From Entoloma clypeatum (taxonomy: Eukaryota; Basidiomycota; Agaricomycetes; Agaricales; Entolomataceae), in contig OY751486.1 in assembly GCA_963565915.1 (NCBI GenBank), positions 124,001 through 188,000 on the forward strand: a stretch of 64,000 nt of DNA. Direction: 5' to 3'. Every line of letters begins with the position of its first letter. Positions within the stretch are counted from its first letter, which is position 1. The notes under the pieces were generated by a model. That model ran no database searches. It was not told where the DNA came from and saw only the letters and a program-made list of their open reading frames with translations. This document shows, one piece after another, positions 11,678 through 21,602 of the stretch. Position numbers and translations under genes: made by a program.

Positions 11678-12079
11678 TGTTATGCTTAACAAACCGTTCC
11701 AAGGTTCGGGCAGAGTATGCAGGAAAGTGGAAAGGCGAAGAGCAAAGTGATTGCTAAATCTAAGGAATCTACTATAGTACAAGAGGTTTATATAGGTACT
11801 GACTATAGGCGGTAGCGGATGAGTCAGTACTGCGGAAGGCAGTGCACATGAGTAAGGCGACTGCAGAAGGCTATGTACAGTGAGTAAGCTGACTGCAGAA
11901 AGTGAGTCAGCGCGGGAGCGAAGTATACTAAAGGGGATGACAAAGTAATGTAATGAGTCAGACTGGAAATCAAAGGTTGCGAAAGTAGACATTAGACATA
12001 GTAAGCTCGTAAGAGGGCGCCGAGTCGGGCTGATAAGTAAAAGATATGACATGGTCCTCATACCGTAGAGTCCGTAACA
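11678..12079 (-). repeat. 3' LTR of second-family Ty3, copy 2
   Basis: A 402-bp LTR, TGTTATGC...CCGTAACA on the plus strand, followed at 12080 by the complement of a polypurine tract (gttcccctctcctag). Sense is minus. It is almost identical to the inverted 402-bp repeat at 16349-16750 (I noticed two or three differences). The left flank is tgtct. The matching 5' LTR of this copy is not present in the expected direct orientation. Confidence 0.88.
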
Positions 12080-12113
12080 TGTTCCCCTCTCCTAGCTCTG
12101 TGTCCTCACAGAG

Positions 12114-12484
12114 TCACTGTCCCCATCCCTCGTTGTGGCCGGGATCGGACCAGTTCGGACTTTCCTTGAGGCTCCAATCATATATCAACTCCTCGTTGAT
12201 GGCTACGGCGAGTTCGAGGCCTTTGATAGCCAGCCGAATACGTTGATTCTCGATTACGAGGGTGCTGGTGTAATTTCCGAGAATCTGTTTTTCCTTGGGA
12301 CTCGGGGCGACGGTAGGTTGGACAGCGAGTGAAGCCGCATATGCATCTGGCGATGGAGGAGGTCGGCAAGGGAAGTTTCGAGAGCATGGATTTGGTCTCT
12401 CATAGAGAGTGCTTCGTTCATAAGGGCGGCGATGGCGGGGTTGATGTCGGTGGTAGAGGTGGAGGTAACGGTGGTGTTGGACAT
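12114..12484 (-). pseudogene. Extra ORF between pol and 3' LTR, copy 2, frameshifted
   Basis: Homologue of the 122-residue ORF of copy 1: it begins MSNTTVTSTSTTDINPAI, keeps EALSMRDQIHALETSLADLL, then breaks. The rest (KEKQILGNYTSTLVIEN... LELAVAINEELIYDWSLKE) continues in another frame to the stop at 12114. The break lies near 12310, probably one indel. The retained similarity on both sides shows it was once one protein. Confidence 0.7.
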
Positions 12485-12618
12485 GGCGGTGAGGATGGTT
12501 GAGAGGTAGAAGAAGAAGGGGGAGGCTATATTGGGCAGGGAAAAGGACTAGAGCGGGGAACTCGGTGTGTGGTTGACTGGTGAGGTCGATACTTGTCATG
12601 GATTCTGAGAGCCGTCTT

Positions 12619-14322
12619 TTATCGTGGGCGAGACGGGTTTTGCTGATGGAAATCACGGATCAAATCTTGAGCGTTCTGAACATTAGCTCGAGGTTCACAT
12701 GTGTTCTCTTCTGGACCATATCCTTCCCACTGGACGAGGTACTGGATCTTTCCGCGGAACTTTCGAGAGTCTAGGATTGTAGACACATGGTACTCTTCTC
12801 GTCCTTCGACGATGATCGGATCAGGGGCTGGTTTCTTTTTCTGGATGGCGTACTTCGGAGTTTCATATGGTGACAACAGGGTCTCGTTGAACACAGGGTG
12901 AATCATCTTCCAAGTCTTTGGAAGATCAAGAAGGTATGCGCTAGCTCCTTTCTTCTCTAGGACTTTGAATGGTCCATGTCGGAGTGCATCAAGTTTCTTT
13001 GAGGGGCGATTGGTCCTGATGTTAGTCCCTTCCAGCCACACCTTGTCTCTGATGCGGTAGTCCCGAGACGGACTTCGCCGTGTGTCAACTGTCTTCTTCA
13101 TCTGATCCTGTGCTTGTTTCAGCGCAGCATTGGCTTCTTCTCGTGCCTGTTTGAGTTTTTTCAAGAAGTCGTTGGCAGCCGGATTGGTATCTTCTAACAC
13201 GAGCTCTCCCTTCCACGAATGTAAACCGTAGTTGAGGTAGAATGGGGTGTGCTTCGTCGCCTGATGTTCTTTGTCATTGTACTGGAACTCTGCGATTGCA
13301 ATCCATTCAGCCCAATCATCCTGTAGATGGTTGACAAAGTTTCGTAAGAACGCCTCCGTTTCCTGATGTGATCGTTCAGCCTGTCCATCTGTTTGTGGAT
13401 GGTATGCCGTGGACAGGTTCCTCTTGATCCCTAGCATGCGGCAGAGTATCTCCATGAACTTCGCGGCGAACTGCGGTCCCCTATCGCTGATGATCTTCTT
13501 GGGGATCCCATGAAGCTTCCATATCTGATCCCAATAGATCTTGGCTAATCCTTCAGCTGATAGTTCCACGGTTGTCGGAATAAGGTGAAGCATCTTCGAA
13601 TGTCTATCTGTGATGACCAGAATTGCGTTTTTTCCATCAGATTCTGGTATCGGTCTCACGACGTCGATTCCTATGTCTTCCCATGGGTGACTTGGTGCTG
13701 CATGGGGATGTAGCGGAGCATGTCGCTTTTGTCGGTTAATCTTGTTGCATTGACAAGTGTCGCAACCCTTCACATACTTCTTCACATCATGTAGTATGGT
13801 AGGCCACCAGTAGGTGCATGTGAGGAGTTCATGTGTCCGGTACTGTCCTGGATGTCCAGCCACTGGTGCATCGTGTGACTCGAACATCAATTCTTGTCGT
13901 AATTGTGGATCTGGCGGGACATAGACTCGTTCTCCTGCATAGGTGATCCCATTCTCCTGTTGATACCAATGAGGATTCTTTTTTAGGCCCTGCGCTACTT
14001 CTGTCTCCATGCGGTTCGAAGCCTTGATGTGTGCGATCCATGGGTTTTCGATGGTTGTGATGTTTCCAATTTTGATGGAATCAGATGTCTCACCCCCTTC
14101 AAAGAATTGTTCCTCCGTGAACATCTCCATTTGTACCACATCTTCTGATTCCAACTGTTTCAAGAATAGTCCCTCCTTGAGCATTTGGTCACTGTCCTGT
14201 GGTTCGAGTTCTGCTTCATACCAGGGTAAGTGTGACAGGATGTCCGCTTTTGCATTGGTCTTGCCGGGCACATGCCGTAATTCGAAGTCATAGTCTTGTA
14301 ACTTCATTTTCCAGCGTCTGTT
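12619..14322 (-). pseudogene. Second-family Ty3 Pol, copy 2, RT deleted
   Basis: A long open stretch encoding the end of RNase H ([20 protein letters not shown]), integrase zinc finger (GHPGQYRTHELL...CDTCQCNK), DDE core (ISDRGPQFAAKF; YHPQTDGQAERSHQE), a basic linker and a chromodomain-like C-terminus (YLVQWEGYGPEENTCEP). The N-terminal side is abnormal: the protease reading at 14304-14780 runs straight into the RNase H tail at about 14320. The whole reverse transcriptase, more than 1 kb, is missing. The integrase itself looks intact, but the copy cannot make cDNA alone. Confidence 0.88.
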
Positions 14323-14780
14323 GGGCACCGGTTAAATGTTACCGCGCCGGTTGTCCAATTGATTGTGGGGTTGTGGTGTACCAACCAGTCATGTCCCAAG
14401 AGCATGTCCGTTCTCCCAATGTCCAGTACCATTGCTTCCATGGTTTCCTGATGTGCTCCCAAATCCAGTTTGACTTCGGCAAGTTGGCTCACTTTCTGTT
14501 GTCGATTTGGTGATCCATCCACATTTAGAATTGCTATGGGCGGTATTCCTCGCGTGGGGAGGTTCTGTTCGCGTACTATTCTGGGATGGATGTATGTGCG
14601 TTCACATCCGCTGTCAACCTCAGGTCGGATAACCTTTGGTCCTCGTCGTGTCCTGAGCTGAGCTAACAGCCTGATTTCTCGTCTTTTTAGAGGTTTATCT
14701 CCCTTCACAATCTTAGTTGACGCAGTGGCTCGCTTGGCAGGGATGACATAGGTTCTATTGTCTGCAGTCATACAAGGCAA
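14304..14780 (-). CDS. Aspartic protease of second-family Ty3, copy 2
   Basis: 158-residue reading with the retropepsin-type region VDSGCERTYIHPRIV and the downstream motif MLLGHDWLVHHNPTINW, typical of Ty3 protease followed by RT. The catalytic triplet reads DSG. After GAVTFNRCP the frame crosses the RT deletion and ends out of frame 24 bases later. Part of the damaged polyprotein rather than a free-standing gene. Confidence 0.75.
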   Translation of the reverse strand: MPCMTADNRTYVIPAKRATASTKIVKGDKPLKRREIRLLAQLRTRRGPKVIRPEVDSGCERTYIHPRIVREQNLPTRGIPPIAILNVDGSPNRQQKVSQLAEVKLDLGAHQETMEAMVLDIGRTDMLLGHDWLVHHNPTINWTTGAVTFNRCPTDAGK

Positions 14781-14821
14781 GCAAGTCCGTTTAATAGATA
14801 AGGGTTGCGACTTAGCGTCGT

Positions 14822-16045
14822 TTAATCGGACCCTTCGGAAAAATCCTTCTCGTCGGCTTCTAAGATTGTGGTTTCATCATTCTCAGCATCTTCCTCGGAC
14901 ACCTTCCTAATCCTTCTGGAGTTCTTCTTCGGCTTGCGGCAGTTGCGCGCGATATGGCCTTCTTGGTCACAGTTGAAACACTTGCGACCATCTTTCTTCT
15001 TTGGAGCGCTACAGTCTTTAGCCAGATGACCGAAGCGTTGACAGTTGTAGCAACGGGCTACCCCTGCTTTGTCAATCTCCATGGCCTTGCCCTGACCACC
15101 ATAAGTGGTACCCGATCCGGTGCGCATGTCGCTGCCACCTCGGATGACCAGTGCGTGTCCTTCCATCTGTCGTCCCTTGTTTCGGATCTCCTTTGCATAA
15201 TCGGTGTACGTCTTGCCATCGCTGGCCACTTGTTCAGAGATTCTGCGGTTGACGTTCTTTTCTAGGATGTATTTCCCAGTTTCTTCGCCAAGGTTTGACA
15301 GTTTCAAGAGTTCTTCAAATTCATCCAAGAATTCATCAACAGTGCGTTTCTCTTGTTTCAGGACTTCGAGTCTCGCTTTGGCAGCGACCGACTTGTTGGC
15401 AATGGAGAATCATGTGGCGATATCATCGGAAAAACCTAGCCAGGTGATGTTCTCGTTGTCAACGGCAAGAGCGTCTAACTTGTTACTGGCCCAGTGTCTG
15501 CCGGACCCTTCCATCATGCGGGATAACACCGCAAGAATCTTCTGATCGTCTGTGAGGCTCTTTTGGAACCTGATGTATAGTTTGGTGGCTTTCCACCACT
15601 CGTCAAAGGTGTATCTGTCCTTGAACATCCCAGGGTCCTTGATGATCTTGGATGTATCCATTGTTTGTACAGCCGGAGCTTCTGCCATGTTTAGAGTCTG
15701 CGGAGGAGAAGAGGAGTCGGGTTGTTGGGATGAAGATGGGGTTCGGGATACAGGTAAGGATTGAAAATGAGTCCCTGTTCTAGGCGTCTGTTCGATATCT
15801 GACTGCGTGGAGTCAAAAGTAAATTTGTCAGGGGACTCGTCGGCGGAATCGGTGGCAAAACATTCAGAGTATTTCCTCTGTAAATCTCTAAGGAAATTCT
15901 GTTCCTGCGCGTCTGTTGGTCGTGAGAAGGGGTCAAGTCTCTCGTTTCGTGCCCAGCGGTTGTACTCGGTCTGTTGTTCTTTGGTGGTGAAGTGGGCGTA
16001 GATCTGCTGCTTCGAGTAAGACGTGATGATGTGGCTCTGGGACAT
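14822..16045 (-). pseudogene. Second-family Ty3 Gag, copy 2, one internal stop
   Basis: Starts at ATG 16045 (MSQSHIITSYSKQQIYAHF). A retrotransposon-gag domain (YTFDEWWKATKLYIRFQKS...RHWASNKLDAL) continues past one in-frame TGA at 15410-15412 into KSVAAKARLEVLKQEK and two CCHC knuckles, CYNCQRFGHLAKDC and CFNCDQEGHIARNC. It ends in an acidic tail. The two halves are in the same frame, so a single base change (for example Trp TGG to TGA) explains the break. Coding similarity ends at 16045 and the 5' LTR is absent, so this copy is 5' truncated. Confidence 0.85.
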
Positions 16046-16169
16046 CTCAATGTGAGCGTCCTAATCAATCTTCTGATAACGGTTTTTCCCCATCCCATAG
16101 ACGGCGGCAGATTAATTAATAATGGTGCGACACCTCTCCGAGTTGTAGTCAACAACCCATTTAGTATTA
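16046..16169. other. Junction between Ty3 copy 2 and FKS pseudogene
   Basis: Short non-coding stretch between the gag ATG and the first recognisable FKS sequence. It may hold part of the Ty3 leader. No LTR, PBS or target duplication could be identified. Confidence 0.35.
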
Positions 16170-17400
16170 TCATGGTGCTTGACATTTGCTCGCTGAGTTC
16201 ACACTGGTGACAAACACAAGAACAGCGTCACCAAGTCCCTCTCACTCGTCGACTTGTGTTTCTCCCGGTTACACTAGGTTTAACATGCGGCCCCACATTC
16301 TACATTGCCATCGCCGAGCATAGCCCATCCGGAGGTGGGGATCCCTGGTGTTACGGACTCTACGGTATGAGGACCACGTCATATCTTTTACTTATTGGCC
16401 CGACTCGGCGCCCTCTTACGAGCTTACTATGTCTAATGTCTACTTTCGCAACCTTTGATTTCCAGTCTGACTCATTACATTACTTTGTCATCCCCTTTAG
16501 TATACTTCGCTCCCGCGCTGACTCACTTTCTGCAGTCAGCTTACTCACTGTACATAGCCTTCTGCAGTCGCCTTACTCATGTGCACTGCCTTCCGCAGTA
16601 CTGACTCATCCGCTACCGCCTATAGTCAGTACCTATATAAACCTCTTGTACTATAGTAGATTCCTTAGATTTAGCAATCACTTTGCTCTTCGCCTTTCCA
16701 CTTTCCTGCATACTCTGCCCGAACCTTGGAACGGTTTGTTAAGCATAACACCTGGCACTCATTCTTGGCATCGTACAATTCTTCATATCAGCCATTGCCA
16801 CCATTTTGTTTGCCACAATGCCTTCAGGCCAAATGTTTGGAGATCGCGTAGCAGGAAAGAGCAGGAAGTATCTTGCAAGTCAAACTTTCACCGCCTCTTA
16901 TCCTAGTCTTGGAAAGAAACAGTGTCTCGCATCCGTTGGGCTCTGGTTCCTTGTGTTCGGGTGCAAATTTACTAAATTGTATTTCTACCTCACCCTGTCT
17001 TTCAAAGACCCGATCAGGGTAATGAAGATTCAAGGTTGCAACGATAAATTGTTTGGGGCTGCACTCTGCAGGAATCAAGCAGCGTTCACTTTGACGATCA
17101 TGTACTGGAACACAGTGTTTAGCATTGGAAGGAGTTTTGCACTCGGTTTGTCGATCTGGACCCCCTGGAAGGACATATACACGAGGTTGCCAAAGAGAAT
17201 TTGCTAGCAATGGGTGATATGGAGGTCAAGTATAAACCGAAGGTATGTCTCTCATGGGTGGTTTCGCAATCTAACGCTGAAGTCCAACCAGGTCTTGGTT
17301 TCCCAAATTTGGAATGTGATCATCATCTCCATGTACAGGGAACACTTGCTCTCGATAGACCACGTCCAGAAGCTCCTTTACCACCAAGTCGACATCGGTG
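16170..17400 (+). pseudogene. FKS1: 1,3-beta-glucan synthase (FKS) fragment, broken
   Basis: The intact enzyme makes cell-wall 1,3-beta-glucan from UDP-glucose in the plasma membrane. In order I read VTLGLTCGPTFYIAIAE (16263), then past a solo LTR GSLALILGIVQFFIS, MPSGQMFGDRVAGKSRKYL (16819), [51 protein letters not shown], a 50-bp intron near 17241-17290, and [19 protein letters not shown] (17319). These match the central part of fungal FKS. Lesions: a stop just upstream (near 16210), a one-base shift beside the LTR insertion, loss of about 20 residues before WNTVF, and a frameshift before LLAMGDMEV. Coding sense stops near 17400, so both ends of the roughly 1800-residue protein are missing. 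A decayed partial duplicate, not the working gene. Confidence 0.9.
16349..16750 (+). repeat. Solo LTR of second-family Ty3 in FKS
   Basis: 402 bp, TGTTACGG...GCATAACA, the inverse of 11678-12079. It is flanked on both sides by CCTGG (16344-16348 and 16751-16755), a perfect 5-bp target duplication, with no internal element sequence. Contains TATATAAA near 16631. It is therefore a solo LTR left after LTR-LTR recombination, not the 5' LTR of copy 2. Confidence 0.93.
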
Positions 17401-18989
17401 CAGGTGGTTGATGATCTTTGCGCACCCCGCCGTGACAACCTCCAGATTGTCGACGATGATCCGAATGATGACAATATGTGGGTGGAAAAGAATATCGATA
17501 TGGATGGTGAAAGGGTGAGATTCCAATACTATCTCCCGCCTTTCTCTGATAGACCTGAGGGTCCCTCAGGGACAATCACCTTCGCATTCTCCAAGATGGG
17601 TTTCATCCCTGGCGGTCGCAGGTTTGGGAGTCACAACGACCAGCAGTCGCTTCTGCATACTGTTCTGACCCTGACACTGCCCTTTTGGGTCTGCCGGCGC
17701 AGCAGCAACAGCAATGCCCCCCAATTTGATGTGATGGCCATGACCTGGTTCAGGAACACTGTCAAGCGGTGCAAATGCCTGGCAGGCTTCATTCGCTGCA
17801 CCCACAGTGATCGGGACCAAAGGTTTTGGCGTCGCCATGGACCATTTGTCCATTTCCTCAGCCCTGCTACTATCAAGATTAAGTACTGGTACTGGTGCCA
17901 ATAACCCCTCCTATCTACTGAGTCGTGGTCATGGGCGCTGGAGGTGGCATCAACGGGAGTTCGGTGAAGACGACAGCCAGAGATCAGCGATGTGTTTTGC
18001 TTCCGCTACAACTGCCACAACGGCCAATTCCTTGGTTGGCACATGGAACCTACGATGCTGGATGGTATTGTGCTTGAGGGTGCCAATTGGCACAAAACCA
18101 GAAGAATGGGATTGGAAGCTGCAGAAACCTCTGGTCTGTCTTCCTGGTGCGGTTGGGATTGAGCTTGGATGGGGGGCTTGACCTCATCTGGATCCCCATC
18201 CCACACACGACCATCGCCCGGCAACAAAGACCACTCCTCGCCCAAGAACAGCGGTGGTGCCCTCGCAACCAACGTACTGAGCGGGACTAGCACTGTCTCC
18301 CATGGGCCAGCTTGGTGGACCATCGCTGCATATGGCGCATATGAACTGTCCAGGAATGCTCCCCCCGAACCAGGGCATGAATCTGCCCAGCGGGGGCCTC
18401 CTGGCCAAAATAATTCACCAACACCCGGGGCATACCTGCAGCCAGGGCAGACGCCAGGTCAGACCAGCATGTTCAAGGTGGGTCATTAGTTGGAGGGGCG
18501 GGCGGAGCAATCAATAACTGAGGTTATGCTGCGGGGCGGGGGGTAGCATCACAAGGAGAAAATAATGAAGGGAATGGGATCAGATATGGACAGAAATGCG
18601 AGAAGGAAGGGAAGAACATGGACTCTGGGAGTGTCGACCAGCCGACCGCGCAGACGACCCCACGGAGGAGGGATAACGCCGCATACCAGTAGTTGGTGAC
18701 TCTTGTTGCCGTCGCTGTCTTGACGTGTCAGCCAGGATAGCCTCGCAAGTCACCACCAGCCACTTCTGCATTGCTTGCCTCAGAAAACAATGATGTCTTG
18801 TAAGGGCGACCTTACGATCCAACAACTCCGAAGTGCTCCAAAGCGACTCCGACGTCGGATGACTTGCAAGGGAAATCCAAAGAGAAAGTTCTGAGGATTC
18901 CCTTGCAGGCTAGACAGCTATATAGACGACGAGAATTGGAAATGAGGAGAGGAATGTTGAAATACAACAAAGATCGGAAGTAGGGATGG
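17401..18989. other. No confident gene; scattered coding-like pieces
   Basis: After the FKS fragment there are short plus-strand readings with protein-like composition, such as DDDPNDDNMWVEKNIDMDGE (about 17450) and a Pro/Gly/Gln-rich piece ending near 18480 (PGAYLQPGQTPGQTSMFK). They are in different frames, with no convincing splice chain between them. They may be exons of a disordered host protein or debris. A TATATAG at 18921 precedes the next gene. Confidence 0.3.
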
Positions 18990-19693
18990 GAACGGAATAT
19001 GTAAATCGGAAGTGGTGTGTCAGGCCTGTGCACAGGTGAAGGTGGAATGCAAGTGGGCGTTGTGAGTACCCACTTCTCCATTTTCTTTTTCTTACTGACA
19101 ATCTCCTTAGGCAGGGAAAGGGCACCACATGCCAGCAGTGTAAAGATGGCAAACGGGTTTGCCGGAAGGCCGGCGAGACACGGGCAAAGCGGAAACAGGG
19201 AAAGATGGAGGAGGCCGTGGCGGAGGTTGCGGGCCCAAGCGGGGCAAAAAGCTGCTGCGGCGCAGGGGTCGCAGAGGAGCTCCGGGAGCTCCAGGAGGAG
19301 AAGGAGGAGAAGGAGGAGCGGTCGGCGAGGGTCAGTTGGGCACTGCTCCGGCAGCTGCAAATTTTAAACAACCACCTCGCCTACCACAATTTTTTGCTGG
19401 AGGCAGCAGCTCCGGAGTTGGAGGATGACGGAGGGGAGAAGAAAGAAAGGGAGAAAGGTGCAGAAGAGGATGAGGAAGAGGACGAAGGGAGAGATGAGGG
19501 GTTGGACGAGGGAGCTTGTGGAACTGCAAGCGGAGAAAGAGGAGGGGGAGAAAAAGCAGGCAAGGAAAGCGGAAGAGAGGAAATGGGCGGGGGAAGCGGA
19601 GGAAGAAACAAATGGAGGAGTCGGAGGAAGGGTCGGAGGATGATGGTCCGCCGGCCAAAAAGGCCAAAACCCAGTAGCCCCTCCCCCCTCTAA
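18990..19693 (+). CDS. Cysteine-cluster (Zn2Cys6-like) protein, start uncertain
   Basis: Reading GICKSEVVCQACAQVKVECKW ends at a donor at 19062. A 49-bp intron (19062-19110) is followed by CQQCKDGKRVCRKAGE, so two CxxCx6C blocks lie about 20 residues apart, resembling a fungal Zn2Cys6 cluster. A charged, Glu/Lys/Gly-rich tail (LQEEKEEKEERSARVSWALL, then long acidic and basic repeats) ends in SPSPL at TAA. No ATG is in frame near the first exon, so an upstream exon is missing or lost. It faces a Ty3 chromodomain fragment ending at 19745, 52 bp away, the same convergent arrangement as genes at 21603-25303 inside the large element. DNA binding is plausible; function unknown. Confidence 0.6.
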
Positions 19694-19744
19694 TTTCTTT
19701 TTATTATTATTTTTTATTTTGCAATATGAATGCCTTGCGCAGTT

Positions 19745-19984
19745 CTATAGGCGTGATAAGGGGCCCAGTTTCTCTGGATATGCGGAGTGGAAGTCCGTGA
19801 CTAAGTCTGTCGTGTGTTTGAGTTCCGTGGTGGGTAGCCAGGACTGTTCCTCATTGGTTCCTTCATAGCCTAGCCAATGGACTAGATAGAGCAGTTTGCA
19901 AGAACACCACCGATCCAATTTAGTGTTGAGGATTTCAGCGATTTCGTATTCCAGTTCTCCTTCAACGTCGATTGGAGGAGGGGG
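19745..19984 (-). pseudogene. Chromodomain end of a Ty3 integrase
   Basis: Minus-strand reading ELEYEIAEILNTKLDRWC, then LYLVHWLGYEGTNEEQSWLP and ELKHTTDLVTDFHSAYPEK, a chromodomain of the type found at the C-terminus of chromovirus integrases, thought to steer insertion to heterochromatin. It is cut at 19984 by the LTR of the large element. The remaining pol may be the RT remnant starting at 39706, but RNase H and integrase core are missing between them. Confidence 0.8.
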
Positions 19985-21243
19985 TGAAACGAAGGAAGTG
20001 AGTCTGGGGATGAGCGCGAGCGATATCTCTATCACACACACAAACACCAAACACAACAATGAAGACCGAACAAGTCTCGCGATGTGTACTTCTCAATCAA
20101 TATAGTTCGGGGTGATGAGTGGGATCACTCAGGATGCGACTCTTCCAAACAACAATTGAATAACTCGTTTAGCAATGGCTCGATAGGTCTCGAACAAGAC
20201 TTAGAGATAGTTCTCAATAGATAATGAACCGAGGTTTGTGATTTCCGAACCAACAAGACTTCGCGAACACAACAATGACCAATACGACCGATAGATAACA
20301 CAATTTGATGATTGACAAGTTCTCGAACACACAAAACACAATTGCGACTGACTTCCGATGCAAACCAAACAATCTCGAGGCTTCAATGATACTCGCGAAC
20401 GACGACAGATGCACAAGACAAATGCTATCAATTCTGGGGCACAATCTAACCTAACCTATCTACCACGAAACTACGAGATTTTATACATGAGCAGCAATAA
20501 ATATAGAAAAAGGTTGCATGTGGTATCGATAAATGGTATCCAGTCAAGTGACCTTCGCTAGAGTCGTTTCGATGCGCCCATGTGGTAGACAACGCCACAG
20601 GTACGCCCCTTTTCCATATTCAAACCTCTGCCACACTGGAGAGGCCACTATTTCAATATCTTGGTTTTGCGATGTACCCGGGACGATGCCGATTAGTTAC
20701 CGTGAGGTATCAGCTGCATCAATTAAGGGTCGCCTTGATAAGCCACCCATCAGATTCGGTCCCTATCAAAGTTCACCATAAGGTCATGTTGATCGCGACG
20801 TATCAAACCCGATCGCGGTCTGTATCATCCGATGTCATTTTGATATTCCTGATATGGACGATTTGGACGTGGAGCACGGCGCACGTTGACCAAACCTCTC
20901 GCGAGAATGTCTCCAGTCAAGCCCCGATGTATGGTAGACAGTGCTAGTGTCATCGATAACTCCAATATAACCCATCTCCTTGTTTCACGCTTCGTCGCGA
21001 GAGGCACTCGATAGTCTTTTCTATCTCGCGAGACGATCCCATAGCTCTCGAGTATCATAGCTAAGCCCATAGTGGTGACCAGTGCTATGTCCTACATTGC
21101 CAGGGTCGCTGGTCTCTCTCTCTAACGTCGCCACTAAGTCCTCAGAATCGGAGCTCATCTAGGACTCTCTATATCCCTTAGAGATAGTGTGAAAGGGTGC
21201 AAAACGCGCAGATTTTAGGCCTAGACACATCGCGGCCTTATCA
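19985..21243 (-). repeat. 3' LTR of the large Ty3 element (1259 bp)
   Basis: TGAAACGAAGG...CTTATCA on the plus strand, repeated almost exactly at 38447-39705 (I saw only about three differences, including c/t at the sixth base). In element sense (minus) it begins TGATAAGG. Directly inside it, at 21244, tctcccccacac is the complement of a polypurine tract, as expected for a 3' LTR. ORFs inside it recur identically in both LTRs and are not considered genes. Confidence 0.93.
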
Positions 21244-21602
21244 TCTCCCCCACACTAAATCCTGACTGTCCCAGTCAATCCTATCTAACGACAGCGATAT
21301 GACCAGTCCACTCTAGCACCGCTTTCCATATATTCGAGTTCCACCCCAAAACGTGTTCTCGCGAGACAGCCCCACTTGACACGCCGCACTGTGGACACAC
21401 AAAGTCCACACTCGGCCCCCACTGGCCTCATGTTCGCCTATACCAAGTAACATCAAAGGTTTGCCGTTCTCGCAACCTAACTCCACGCTGATGGATTTTG
21501 ACAGATAACTTCCTCCGCAGTAGCCTCGCGAGACTTCCAATTCCCATAAAGGCTGGGACAGTCTGCCTCATTCCCCAGTTCTCACTTTTCCTCTCGTTCA
21601 AC

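Noticed and set aside
9288..12484. Extra Ty3 ORF as an envelope gene
   Set aside because: Position fits, but no signal peptide, transmembrane segment or cysteine pattern is visible.
11678..16750. Inverted 402-bp repeats flanking Ty3 copy 2 as an element with inverted ends
   Set aside because: The right repeat has its own CCTGG duplication and sits inside an FKS coding sequence, so it is an independent solo LTR and not a terminal repeat of copy 2.
18812..19667. Long minus-strand Ser/Leu/Pro-rich ORFs over the Cys-cluster gene
   Set aside because: They are antisense shadows of the Glu/Lys-rich plus-strand coding sequence, which has a supported intron and cysteine motifs.
19985..21070. ORFs of 60-120 residues repeated at 19985-21243 and 38447-39705
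   Set aside because: They lie in the LTRs and are identical only because the LTRs are; no protein-like features.
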